Positions 1 through 7,815 of a DNA stretch of 32,030 nucleotides are shown here, piece after piece. The position numbers were made by a program, and so were the translations under genes. The DNA lies in NCBI GenBank assembly GCA_964513445.1, contig CAZEMM010000018.1, positions 1 through 32,030 of the forward strand, read 5' to 3'. Source of the stretch: Butyricicoccus_A sp964513445. GTDB taxonomy: Bacteria > Bacillota > Clostridia > Oscillospirales > Butyricicoccaceae. The notes under the pieces are model-generated. The model did no database searches. It was not told the origin of the DNA and saw nothing but the letters and a program-made list of their open reading frames with translations. How positions within the stretch are numbered: the first letter of the stretch is position 1; every line of letters begins with the position of its first letter.

Positions 1-1443
1 GCCGAGCATATGCGCTATATGCCCATGGGATATTTTAATGCCAACAGCTTGGGGCAGATCACATCCGTGGCCACCAATACCATGCAAAATCTGGAGAATG
101 TGGCCACCCGCGTGGTCATGATGGTTACAAAGGGCCTGATGACCACAGGTATCATCACGCTGATGATTTTGCTGTTCGACGTGCGCGTCGGCCTCGTCTG
201 CGCGGCGGGACTGTGCGTATACGCCCTCGCCAACCGCTTCCTGCAAAACGCCGGATCCAGACTGTCCGGGAAAAAGGTAGACGCCGACGCCAGACAGGTG
301 GAAAAGGTTCTGGAGTATATTCAGGGTATCGCGGAGGTGAAGGCCTGCCGTCTGGTGGGAAAGATGGCCAGACAGTGCGATCTGGCCATTGACGGGAGCG
401 TAAAGGTGAACACCGATATGGAAATGGCGTTCATCCCATGGATGACCCTGCAGGGCTTTGTGGCCGATCTCATCGGCGTGGCCGTGGCCGTCTGCTCCCT
501 GTACCTCTATTGCGGCGGCGCCATGTCGCTGCTATACTGCGTGATGATGCTCATCTGCTCCTTCCTCGTGATGGAGGGGCTGAAGTCGGCGGGGAACTAT
601 TCCGCGCTGCTTCGCACGGTGGACATCAGCGTGGCAAAGGCGCAGGAGATACTGGACACGCCGACCATGGATATCGACGGCAAGGACATTGCGCCGAAAA
701 ACCACACGCTGAAAGCGGAAAACATTTCGTTCTCTTACGGCGGCAAAAAGGTGATCGACGGCGTATCCCTCACCATCCCCGAAAAGACCACTACCGCGAT
801 CGTAGGGCCCAGCGGCGGCGGCAAAACGACGCTGTGCCATCTGCTGTCCCGCTTCTGGGACGTGGACGAGGGCGCGGTCACGCTGGGCGGCGTGGATATT
901 CGGGCGTACGACATGGACAGCCTGATGCGGAACTTCTCCTTTGTGTTCCAGAATGTGACGCTGTTCAAGGACACCGTTGCCAATAACATCCGCTTCGGAC
1001 AGCCGGAGGCGTCCATGGATGCCGTCGTCGCGGCGGCGAAAAAGGCCCGCTGTCACGACTTCATCATGGCGCTGCCCGAGGGCTACGAGACGGTCATCGG
1101 CGAGGGCGGCGGGACCCTCTCCGGCGGGGAGCGGCAGCGGCTGTCCATCGCCCGGGCCATGATGAAGGATTCCCCCATCATCATTCTGGACGAGGCGACG
1201 GCAAACGTAGACCCGGAAAACGAAAAGGATCTGCTGGAAGCTATCTCCGAGCTGACGCGGGAAAAGACGGTCATCATGATCGCCCATCGCCTGAAAACCG
1301 TGCGGCACGCGAACCAAATCCTCGTCATTGATCATGGAAGGATCGTACAGCAAGGTACACACGCAAGTCTCATGACTGAGGACGGGCTGTACCGTCGCTT
1401 CGTGGCAGACCGGAAGCAGGCCGTTGACTGGAAGCTGGCGTGA
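1..1443 (+). CDS. ABC exporter, fused permease-ATPase (5' end outside window)
   Basis: The reading frame is open from base 1, so the gene begins upstream; the ATG at 10 is internal. The visible N-terminal part is the second half of an ABC type-1 transmembrane domain, with hydrophobic helices around residues 45-80 and 150-190 counted from that ATG. The nucleotide-binding domain follows from about residue 233: Walker A GPSGGGKTT (~266), Q-loop FVFQNVTLF, signature LSGGERQR, Walker B IIILDEATA and the H-loop AHR. It should be an ATP-driven exporter in the cytoplasmic membrane. Clostridial exporters of this form often occur as adjacent pairs acting as a heterodimer, so the partner may lie just upstream; that is inference. 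The substrate cannot be told. The signature and Walker motifs look intact, so the ATPase site should work. Confidence 0.85.
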   Translation, partial: AEHMRYMPMGYFNANSLGQITSVATNTMQNLENVATRVVMMVTKGLMTTGIITLMILLFDVRVGLVCAAGLCVYALANRFLQNAGSRLSGKKVDADARQVEKVLEYIQGIAEVKACRLVGKMARQCDLAIDGSVKVNTDMEMAFIPWMTLQGFVADLIGVAVAVCSLYLYCGGAMSLLYCVMMLICSFLVMEGLKSAGNYSALLRTVDISVAKAQEILDTPTMDIDGKDIAPKNHTLKAENISFSYGGKKVIDGVSLTIPEKTTTAIVGPSGGGKTTLCHLLSRFWDVDEGAVTLGGVDIRAYDMDSLMRNFSFVFQNVTLFKDTVANNIRFGQPEASMDAVVAAAKKARCHDFIMALPEGYETVIGEGGGTLSGGERQRLSIARAMMKDSPIIILDEATANVDPENEKDLLEAISELTREKTVIMIAHRLKTVRHANQILVIDHGRIVQQGTHASLMTEDGLYRRFVADRKQAVDWKLA

Positions 1444-1475
1444 CGCGCAATCGTGCGATCAAATGCGTGCAATCG

Positions 1476-1590
1476 ACTTCCCCCTGGAGCGATGCGATCT
1501 ATCTGTAGATAAAAAATCTTTTTTCGCACTTGCGCCAGCTCGTCATTGATTGCGGACAGCCCCATTTGTCTGTTCGTAAACGTATGATAT
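1476..1590 (-). pseudogene. Probable remnant of an IS5-type transposase N-terminus
   Basis: Reading leftward from the ATG ending at 1565, about 30 residues (MGLSAINDELAQVRKK, then QIDRIAPGG) resemble the start of IS5-group transposases, which typically read like INDELAQVR..KKEFL.QIDRIVPWGEW. The upstream codons in the same frame (FTNRQ) fit that family too, with an in-frame TGA just before. After residue ~30 the similarity is lost and the frame runs on antisense into the end of the ABC exporter gene. No DDE catalytic region remains. The family comparison is from memory, so this is a moderate call. Confidence 0.4.
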
Positions 1591-1640
1591 CACATAATTT
1601 GGCAAGCCTTCATTTACGCGGCGCTGCCCGAAACGTAACA

Positions 1641-1675
1641 AAACCCTAATCCCTGCGCAAGAGATTAGGGTTTTT
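1641..1675. terminator. Intrinsic terminator, bidirectional
   Basis: Eleven-base perfect stem (AAACCCTAATC / GATTAGGGTTT) with an 11-base loop, followed by TTTTTC on the plus strand and by TTTTG-like sequence on the minus strand. It lies about 200 bases after the ABC exporter and probably ends its transcript. Confidence 0.75.
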
Positions 1676-1799
1676 CTACAGCCTGAAGCGGGCAGCATAC
1701 CCGCTGTTGACTGTACAACGGATCAACGCGCGTCAGTCAAACTGCATGATAAATAAAATTGAAGAGAAGCTCGCGTATGCTCACGTAAACAGCGAAAAT

Positions 1800-1846
1800 G
1801 CAATAGAAAAGAAAGCGACGCTGGCTTTTATGCGGCTCAGCGTCGT
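1800..1846 (-). terminator. Intrinsic terminator of fabD
   Basis: On the minus strand, 13 bases after the fabD stop, a stem of ACGACGCTG pairs with CAGCGTCGCT, followed by the T-rich tract TTCTTTTCT. It ends the leftward fabD transcript. Confidence 0.75.
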
Positions 1847-1858
1847 TTGATTATCCTG

Positions 1859-2779
1859 TTAGCGCGTCTGTCCGGCTACGGCAAGCACCTGCTCCATTGT
1901 TTCGACAGGGGAGCAATGCAGCTGCTTTGAGATTCGCTTGGCAAAGCCGGTGAGCGTCCTGCCCGGGCCAATTTCAAGTGCTGTCGAATGTCCGTCAGCC
2001 AGCATCGTGCGCACCAGCTCCTTCCAGCGTACCGGAGAGGTCATATGCCGCGCGAGATGCTCCGGCATGTCAGATGCATCCAGAATCTCGCCGGTGACAT
2101 TGGTGTACAGCGGAATGCGCGGCGCGTGAAAGGTCATTCCCTGCGCAAATTCGCGCAGCGCGTCGGCGGCGTCCGCCATCAGCGGTGTGTGGAATGCACC
2201 GGATACCGCCAGCGGGACAGCCCGGCGCGCACCGGCCTGCTTACATGCGTCGGCGGCTGCCGTGACAGCGGCGCGTTCGCCTGCGATCACCAGCTGTCCC
2301 TCGCAGTTATAATTGACGGGAAGTACAGTTCCGGAGACGAACGCACAGATTTGCTCCACCGTTTCATCCGCCAGTCCGAGCACTGCCGCCATGCAGCCGT
2401 CTGCCTGATCGGTTGCCTGCTGCATCAGTTCACCGCGGCGGCGCACCAGGCGAATGCCATCCTCCAACGAGAGCATGCCGGACGCGGTCAGCGCGGTATA
2501 TTCACCGAGAGAAAAGCCCGCACAGGAATCCGGCTGCACACCGTTCTCCCGCAGCGCAGCCAGCGTTGCCATCGAACAGGTGAAGATTGCAATTTGGCTG
2601 TTTACGGTTTTTGACAGCGTCGCCGCGTCGCTGTCAAAGCACAGCGCGGAAACCGAACTGCCGACGATATCGCTTGCGCATGAAAATACTTCCCTTGCCG
2701 CTGCGCTCGCCTCAAATACCGATTGCCCCATACCCGGTTTTTGCGCACCCTGACCGGGGAAAAATGCTGAAATATCCAA
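1859..2779 (-). CDS. fabD: Malonyl-CoA:ACP transacylase FabD
   Basis: Transfers malonyl from CoA to acyl carrier protein, supplying the extender unit for fatty acid synthesis. The N-terminal FFPGQGAQ, the nucleophile motif GFSLGEYTAL (the Ser about residue 90) and SGAFHTPLM with the catalytic His (about residue 195) are all present. I place the start at a TTG at 2779 because AAGGAGG (2794-2788) sits eight bases before it and it gives 306 residues, the usual FabD length. An ATG 14 codons upstream has no ribosome site. The gene is transcribed away from fabH and the rest of the operon, which is unusual because fabD normally lies inside the fab cluster. It probably shares control through the common intergenic region. 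Confidence 0.95.
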   Translation of the reverse strand: MDISAFFPGQGAQKPGMGQSVFEASAAAREVFSCASDIVGSSVSALCFDSDAATLSKTVNSQIAIFTCSMATLAALRENGVQPDSCAGFSLGEYTALTASGMLSLEDGIRLVRRRGELMQQATDQADGCMAAVLGLADETVEQICAFVSGTVLPVNYNCEGQLVIAGERAAVTAAADACKQAGARRAVPLAVSGAFHTPLMADAADALREFAQGMTFHAPRIPLYTNVTGEILDASDMPEHLARHMTSPVRWKELVRTMLADGHSTALEIGPGRTLTGFAKRISKQLHCSPVETMEQVLAVAGQTR

Positions 2780-2831
2780 AATTTGTACCTCCTTGTGTTT
2801 CCACATACAGTATAAAATCAAACTTTTTAAT

Positions 2832-2861
2832 ATAATATGTCTGTTATTGGCAAAATTTCAA
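2832..2861 (-). promoter_or_regulatory. fabD promoter
   Basis: Read leftward: -35 TTGAAA (2861-2856), 18-base spacer, -10 TATTAT (2837-2832). This puts the transcript start near 2825, about 45 bases before the TTG start. Confidence 0.55.
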
Positions 2862-2867
2862 AAAAGT

Positions 2868-2926
2868 GATTGACAACTTGATTGGCATAAATTATAATGT
2901 ACACCGTTAAGTTTGTCAATCAAAGT
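2868..2926. promoter_or_regulatory. Inverted-repeat operator over the fabH promoter, FabT-like
   Basis: GATTGACAA (2868-2876) is the exact inverse of TTGTCAATC (2913-2921); the 36-base gap is centred on the -10 box. The right arm also carries TTTG-N5-CAAA (2912-2924), the same core and spacing as the FabT box (TTTGA-N3-TCAAA) of lactic acid bacteria. The left arm overlaps the -35 box and the right arm lies just after the transcript start, a position suited to repression. No fabT gene is in the window, so the regulator is inferred. Confidence 0.5.
2870..2898 (+). promoter_or_regulatory. fabH-acpP operon promoter, perfect sigma-A consensus
   Basis: TTGACA (2870-2875), 17-base spacer, TATAAT (2893-2898). 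Transcription should start near 2905 and run through acpP to the terminator at 11099. A perfect consensus fits an operon that is strong unless repressed. Confidence 0.9.
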
Positions 2927-2947
2927 AATTAAATTTTCATAATAGAA

Positions 2948-3940
2948 TTGGAAGTGATTGTAATCGGCACAGTTTTAAAGGGAACCGGCAGCTATTTGCC
3001 GGAGACACGGCTGACAAACCATATGCTCGCGCAAATGGTTGATACCTCGGATGAATGGATCGTCCAGCGAACCGGCATACGGGAGCGCAGGATCGCTGCC
3101 GACATGTCGACGTTGGAGCTGGCGCTTCCGGCGGCACAGCGTGCATTGGCGCAGGCCGGATGCGAGGCAGCGCAGCTTGATCTGATCATTGCCTGTACGG
3201 TGACGCCTGATCATTTCACTCCGTCGCTTGCCTGTGAGCTGCAAGCGAAGCTCGGGGCGGTCAACGCATTTGCATTTGATATTTCTGCGGCTTGCTCGGG
3301 CTTTGTTTATGCGACGGATGTTGCCGACTGCTACCTGCGCTGCGGCAAGGCAAAACATATACTGGTGGTTTGCGCGGAGACACTGAGCCGATTGATAGAT
3401 TACACCGACCGCACGACTTGCTGCCTGTTTGGAGACGGTGCGGGCGCGGCAGTATATACATGGGACGACGCATACGAGGGTGTTATCGCCACCTATCAGC
3501 GCGCAGACGGCGCGTCTGGTGACGCGCTGATGGCACAGGCGCTGCCGACAGAAAATCCATTTGATACAAAACGGGTGAGCGCGGAGTACCTGCGCTTTTT
3601 AAGAATGAATGGCAGCGCGGTTTTTAGATTTACTTCGCGCGCCGTGCCGGACGCGATCGACCATGTGTTGGCGCGCGCCGGACTGGACATCGCGGATATC
3701 GACTGGATCGTGCCGCATCAGGCAAATGTCCGTATGATCGACAGCGTCATCCGACGCTATGGTCTGGATGCGGACAAGGTCTATGTCAATCTGCCGTATG
3801 TTGGGAACACCTCCAGCGCGTCCATTCCGATCTGCCTGGATGAGATGCGTCAAAAGGGTCTGCTGTATCGGGGTCAGCGTGTCATTATCGTTGGCTTCGG
3901 CGGTGGTCTGACCTATGGCGCTGTGCTGATGCGTGTGTGA
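2948..3940 (+). CDS. fabH: 3-oxoacyl-ACP synthase III FabH
   Basis: Starts fatty acid chains by condensing an acyl-CoA primer with malonyl-ACP. The Cys-His-Asn triad is visible: Cys116 in SAACSGF, His257 in PHQAN, Asn287 in VGNTSSAS (numbered from the TTG at 2948). The start is uncertain. TTG 2948 and GTG 2954 are the only standard starts, and neither has a ribosome site. A near-perfect one, GGAAGTGA (2950-2957), precedes an AUC at 2963. Starting there gives 325 residues, with six residues before GTGSYLPE as in E. coli FabH. I give the longest legal frame. First gene of the ten-gene operon; it ends 20 bases before fabK. Confidence 0.93.
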   Translation: MEVIVIGTVLKGTGSYLPETRLTNHMLAQMVDTSDEWIVQRTGIRERRIAADMSTLELALPAAQRALAQAGCEAAQLDLIIACTVTPDHFTPSLACELQAKLGAVNAFAFDISAACSGFVYATDVADCYLRCGKAKHILVVCAETLSRLIDYTDRTTCCLFGDGAGAAVYTWDDAYEGVIATYQRADGASGDALMAQALPTENPFDTKRVSAEYLRFLRMNGSAVFRFTSRAVPDAIDHVLARAGLDIADIDWIVPHQANVRMIDSVIRRYGLDADKVYVNLPYVGNTSSASIPICLDEMRQKGLLYRGQRVIIVGFGGGLTYGAVLMRV

Positions 3941-3960
3941 CCAAGGGAAATGAGGTAAAA

Positions 3961-4908
3961 ATGCGTACACAAATTACGGAATTATTACAAATCAAGCATC
4001 CGATTTTTCAGGGTGCGATGGCATGGATTGCGGATGGGTATCTTGCATCGGCTGTTTCCGAAGCAGGAGGCCTGGGCATCATTGCGGGCGGTGCGGCGCC
4101 GGTTGACGTCGTGCGCGAACAGGTCCGTGAGGCAAAGGGGCGCACGAAAAATCCATTTGCGGTCAATATCATGCTGCTCAACCCGACAGCGGATGACATC
4201 GCACAGATGGTCATTGATGAGGGGGTACAGGTCGTCACAACCGGTGCAGGCTCCCCGGTAAAATATATGGACGCGTGGAAGCAGGCGGGTATTAAGATCA
4301 TTCCGGTCATTGCATCCGTTGCCTATGCAAAGCGCATGGCCCGCATGGGTGCGGACGCCGTGATCGCGGAGGGCATGGAGTCCGGCGGACACATCGGTGA
4401 GACCACGACGATGGCGCTGCTGCCGCAGGTGGTTGATGCGGTGGATATCCCTGTCATTGCGGCGGGCGGCATTGCGGATGGACGCGGCCTGGCGGCGGCG
4501 CGGCTGATGGGCGCGCAGGGCGTGCAGTGCGGCACGGTCTTTCTCTCGGCAGAGGAATGTCGTATCTCGGAGCGGTATAAGCAGCTGGTGTTCAAGGCAA
4601 GCGATATCTCGACGGTCGTCACCGGCAAGGCATCCGGTCATCCGGTGCGTTCGCTCAAGACCCCGCTTGCGCGCAAGCTGGTCAAAATGGAAGGACATAT
4701 TGAAACGCGCACGTTGGAGGAGATCGAGACGATGACGGCGGGCGCGCTGCGCAAGGCGGTGCAAGACGGCAACTATGAGGAGGGCACATTTATGTCCGGC
4801 CAGATTGCCGGTATGGTCAATCACCCGTCCGACTGCCGTACAATTGTGGAAACCATGGTTCGTGACGCGGAGGCGCTGCTGTCGGGCGCCGCGAGCCTGA
4901 TTGGATAA
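3961..4908 (+). CDS. fabK: Enoyl-ACP reductase II FabK (FMN-dependent)
   Basis: Performs the last reduction of each elongation cycle using FMN and NAD(P)H. It is a TIM-barrel flavoprotein of the 2-nitropropane dioxygenase fold, 315 residues from the ATG at 3961, with GAGGTAAAA just upstream; an in-frame GTG at 3937 lies inside fabH and is less likely. Typical FabK stretches are GLGIIAGG, TTGAGSP, ESGGHIGETTTMALLPQ and AAGGIADGRG. FabK replaces FabI here, and enzymes of this class are known to be insensitive to triclosan. The position between fabH and fabG supports FabK over other nitronate-monooxygenase-like proteins. Confidence 0.94.
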   Translation: MRTQITELLQIKHPIFQGAMAWIADGYLASAVSEAGGLGIIAGGAAPVDVVREQVREAKGRTKNPFAVNIMLLNPTADDIAQMVIDEGVQVVTTGAGSPVKYMDAWKQAGIKIIPVIASVAYAKRMARMGADAVIAEGMESGGHIGETTTMALLPQVVDAVDIPVIAAGGIADGRGLAAARLMGAQGVQCGTVFLSAEECRISERYKQLVFKASDISTVVTGKASGHPVRSLKTPLARKLVKMEGHIETRTLEEIETMTAGALRKAVQDGNYEEGTFMSGQIAGMVNHPSDCRTIVETMVRDAEALLSGAASLIG

Positions 4909-4919
4909 AGGAGAAGCGA

Positions 4920-5654
4920 ATGGGTAAATTGGCAATCGTTACCGGCGCGTCGCGCGGCATCGGCGCGGCGATCGCGAAAAAACTGGCGCAGGACGGCTAT
5001 GATGTCGTTATCAACTGCGTTTCCAATGTGGACAAGGCGGAAGCTGTTGCACAGCAGTGCCGCGCGTATGGGGTGCAGGCCTACGCAAAGGCGTGGGATG
5101 TATCTGATTATGATGCGTGCAAGCAGGCTCTCACGCAGATCAAGGCGGATTTAGGTACGCCCGCCGTACTTGTCAACAATGCGGGCATCACGCGCGACGG
5201 CCTGCTGATCCGCATGAAGCCGGAGCAGTGGAACGCTGTCATACAGGCAAATCTGAACAGCGTCTTTTATATGACCACACTGGTTGGCGCACAAATGGTG
5301 CGCGCACGCACAGGCAGCATTGTCAATATCACGTCGATCTCCGGCATGAAGGGCAATTTCGGTCAGGTCAACTATACGGCGGCGAAAGCAGGTGTCATCG
5401 GCATCACAAAGACGGCGAGCAAGGAACTTGGCACGCGCGGCATTCGTGTCAATACGGTTGCCCCAGGCTTTATTGAGACCGACATGACGGCTGTGCTGTC
5501 GGACGATGTCAAGGAAAACGCGAAATCACGCATCGCGCTCGGTCGCTTTGGGAAGCCGGAGGAGATCGCGGCAGCCGTGGCGTTTTTGGCGTCGGATGCG
5601 GCGTCATATATCACAGGACAGGTGCTTTCGGTGGACGGCAATACCGCCCTGTAA
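4920..5654 (+). CDS. fabG: 3-oxoacyl-ACP reductase FabG
   Basis: NADPH-dependent reduction of 3-ketoacyl-ACP in the cytosol. It is a short-chain dehydrogenase of the usual 244 residues: cofactor loop TGASRGIG (8-15), NNAG (86-89), catalytic Ser139, Tyr152 and Lys156 in the YTAAK context, and PGFIETDM after the active site. AAAGGAG precedes the ATG by six bases, and only 11 bases separate it from fabK, so the two are co-transcribed. Confidence 0.95.
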   Translation: MGKLAIVTGASRGIGAAIAKKLAQDGYDVVINCVSNVDKAEAVAQQCRAYGVQAYAKAWDVSDYDACKQALTQIKADLGTPAVLVNNAGITRDGLLIRMKPEQWNAVIQANLNSVFYMTTLVGAQMVRARTGSIVNITSISGMKGNFGQVNYTAAKAGVIGITKTASKELGTRGIRVNTVAPGFIETDMTAVLSDDVKENAKSRIALGRFGKPEEIAAAVAFLASDAASYITGQVLSVDGNTAL

Positions 5655-5677
5655 GCACGCGGGCAAGGAGGCAAGAC

Positions 5678-6913
5678 ATGGAACGTGTTGTCATTACCGG
5701 TATCGGAGCGGTCACGCCGGTCGGAAATACCGCTGAAGAATTTTGGAGCAATGTGTTGGCGGGAAAAAACGGAATCGACACCATCACTGCGTTTGACACA
5801 GAGGGCTATAAGGCGAAGGTTGCGGGCGAGGTAAAAAATTTCGATGCCGCGGCCTATATTGATAAAAAGGAAATCAAGCACATGGATCGCTATTGCCAGT
5901 ATGCGCTGGCAGCGGCGGCGCAGGCGATGCGGCAGGCCGGTCTGACACAGGGTGGATTCGACCCGTTTCGTGCCGGTACGCTGGTCAGCTCGGGCATCGG
6001 CGGCATTCAGACGTTCAGCACGGAGCAAAGCAAGCTAAACGAGCGCGGACCGCGCCGTGTCTCGCCGTTCTGTATTCCGATGATGATCTCCAACATGGCG
6101 GCGGCGCATATTTCCATGGCGTATGGTTTAAAAGGCTCCAGCTTTTCGCCGGTCAGTGCGTGCGCATCCAGCACACATGCGGTCGGAGAGGGAATGCGCG
6201 CCATCCGGCACGGTTATTTGGATATCGCGGTTGTCGGCGGCGCGGAGGCGAGCATTACACCGATTGCCGTCGCTGGTTTTTCCAATATGCATGCGCTGTC
6301 GAACGAGAGTGATTCGGAGCAGGCGTGCTGCCCGTTTGACAGCCGACGAAGCGGCTTTGTCATGGGCGAGGGCGCCGGCATTCTGGTGCTGGAGAGCCTA
6401 TCGCACGCACAGGCGCGCGGCGCGGAGATTTTGGCGGAGGTGTCCGGCTACGGCTCGACGAGCGACGCCTATCACATCACAAGCCCTGACCCGTCCGGTG
6501 AAGGGCCGTCCCGCGCGATGACAATGGCGATCGCGGATGCAGAGCTGACGCCGTCCGACATTTCCTACATCAATGCGCACGGCACGTCTACACCCATCAA
6601 TGACGCGTGTGAGACAAACGCCATCCGGCTTGCGCTTGGCGCGCACGCGCATGAGGTCAAGGTCTCGTCGACCAAGTCGATGACCGGACATTTGTTGGGT
6701 GCGGCGGGCGCGATTGAGGCGATTGTATGCGCGATGGCGGTACATGAGGACAAAATCCCGCCGACCATTCACTATGAGCAGCCGGACGCGGACTGTGATC
6801 TGGATTATGTGCCGAATCAGGCCATTGACTGCGCCGTTCATGCGGCGTTGTCCAATTCGCTGGGCTTTGGCGGACACAATGCGACCATACTCATTGAGAA
6901 ATTTCGCGATTAA
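5678..6913 (+). CDS. fabF: 3-oxoacyl-ACP synthase II FabF
   Basis: Elongating condensing enzyme, 411 residues, the normal size. The Cys-His-His triad is complete: Cys162 in SACASSTHA, His301 in NAHGTSTP and His338 in SMTGHLLGAAG. The ribosome site AAGGAGG lies seven bases before the ATG. No fabB is seen in the window, so FabF may do all elongation condensations from this locus. The gene sits 23 bases after fabG and 10 before accB. Confidence 0.96.
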   Translation: MERVVITGIGAVTPVGNTAEEFWSNVLAGKNGIDTITAFDTEGYKAKVAGEVKNFDAAAYIDKKEIKHMDRYCQYALAAAAQAMRQAGLTQGGFDPFRAGTLVSSGIGGIQTFSTEQSKLNERGPRRVSPFCIPMMISNMAAAHISMAYGLKGSSFSPVSACASSTHAVGEGMRAIRHGYLDIAVVGGAEASITPIAVAGFSNMHALSNESDSEQACCPFDSRRSGFVMGEGAGILVLESLSHAQARGAEILAEVSGYGSTSDAYHITSPDPSGEGPSRAMTMAIADAELTPSDISYINAHGTSTPINDACETNAIRLALGAHAHEVKVSSTKSMTGHLLGAAGAIEAIVCAMAVHEDKIPPTIHYEQPDADCDLDYVPNQAIDCAVHAALSNSLGFGGHNATILIEKFRD

Positions 6914-6923
6914 GAGGCAGATT

Positions 6924-7367
6924 ATGCAGGAAAAGGATTTAGAACAGCTTGCCGTTTCACTGATGAAGCAGGCATCCAGGTTGAATGTTTCCAGGGTTAG
7001 CATTCAAAATACCGATTTTTCCGTAACGGTTGAGACCCATGCGCCGACGGCGGGCGCCGTCTGTACTTCAGATCCCGCAGGTGCGCCGGCGACGCAGCCG
7101 GAGGAATCCGCACAGAGTGAACCGGAGATAGCCGGCACGGTGGTATCCGCGCCGCTGGTCGGTACGTTTTATGCGGCGGACGCGCCGGACCAGCCGCCGC
7201 TCATTGAAATTGGCGATCAGGTCACCAGGGGACAGACGCTTTGTATTATTGAGGCGATGAAAACGATGAACAGCATCGAATGCCCCTGTGACGGCACGGT
7301 TTCACGCATTTTGGTCCAAAACGGCGATGTGGTGGAATACCATCAGCCGCTTATTGTGATTGCATAA
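6924..7367 (+). CDS. accB: Biotin carboxyl carrier protein of acetyl-CoA carboxylase, AccB
   Basis: Carries the carboxyl group on biotin between AccC and AccA/AccD. 147 residues from the ATG at 6924. An N-terminal helical part (1-40) is followed by a flexible Ala/Pro/Glu-rich linker (41-70) and a biotinyl domain containing EAMKTMN with the biotinylated Lys113. The longer upstream frame overlaps fabF by more than 200 bases and is not used. The start has a modest ribosome site, AGAGG. Confidence 0.94.
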   Translation: MQEKDLEQLAVSLMKQASRLNVSRVSIQNTDFSVTVETHAPTAGAVCTSDPAGAPATQPEESAQSEPEIAGTVVSAPLVGTFYAADAPDQPPLIEIGDQVTRGQTLCIIEAMKTMNSIECPCDGTVSRILVQNGDVVEYHQPLIVIA

Positions 7368-7379
7368 GGAGAAAACGAT

Positions 7380-7811
7380 ATGCTGCTGAATACCGAACAA
7401 ATCAAAGCGATTATTCCGCATCGCGACCCGATGCTCATGGTTGATTCCATTGAAGAGATGGATATCCCAAACGGTACTGTTACCGGCATCAAGCATTTGA
7501 CGGGCGACGAGATGTTTTTCCCGGGACATTTTCCAGGCAATCCGGTCATGCCGGGCGTCTTTATCATCGAAGCGCTGGCGCAGACCGGCGCGGTTGCCAT
7601 TTTGTCACGCGATGAATTTCGTGGCAAGACAGGTTATTTCGCCTCATGGGATAAAATTAAATTCCGCCGCAAGGTTTTGCCGGGCGACACGCTGACGCTC
7701 AAGGTGAAAATGGTAAAAATCCGCGGCAGAATCGTCGTCGCAGACGGCGTTGCCTATGTCGGCGAAGAGAAAGCGGCGCAGGGGACGTTTACCTGTGCCA
7801 TCGGAGACTAA
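7380..7811 (+). CDS. fabZ: 3-hydroxyacyl-ACP dehydratase FabZ
   Basis: Dehydrates 3-hydroxyacyl-ACP to trans-2-enoyl-ACP. Hot-dog fold, 143 residues, with PHRDPMLMVD near the N-terminus, catalytic His50 in FPGHFPGNPVMPGV and Glu64 in IEALAQTGA. AAGGAG lies eight bases before the ATG. No FabA-type isomerase gene is present here. The gene is placed between accB and accC, the order also seen in streptococcal and clostridial fab operons. Confidence 0.95.
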   Translation: MLLNTEQIKAIIPHRDPMLMVDSIEEMDIPNGTVTGIKHLTGDEMFFPGHFPGNPVMPGVFIIEALAQTGAVAILSRDEFRGKTGYFASWDKIKFRRKVLPGDTLTLKVKMVKIRGRIVVADGVAYVGEEKAAQGTFTCAIGD

Positions 7812-7815
7812 ATTC

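Larger units (their letters stand above)
1444..1858. other. 415-base intergenic region between the ABC exporter and fabD
   Basis: This gap holds a probable transposase remnant (about 1476-1590, minus strand), a strong bidirectional hairpin terminator (1641-1675) and the fabD terminator (1800-1846). I see no intact gene, no RNA gene and no convincing promoter in the rest (1676-1799). Convergent genes on both sides explain the two terminators. Confidence 0.6.

Noticed and set aside
532..1362. Long open frame antisense to the ABC exporter
   Set aside because: It has no ribosome site and no recognisable protein features; the sense strand holds a complete set of ABC motifs.
6699..6923. N-terminal extension of AccB into fabF
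   Set aside because: It overlaps fabF by more than 200 bases with Arg-rich nonsense; the ATG at 6924 gives a normal BCCP start.
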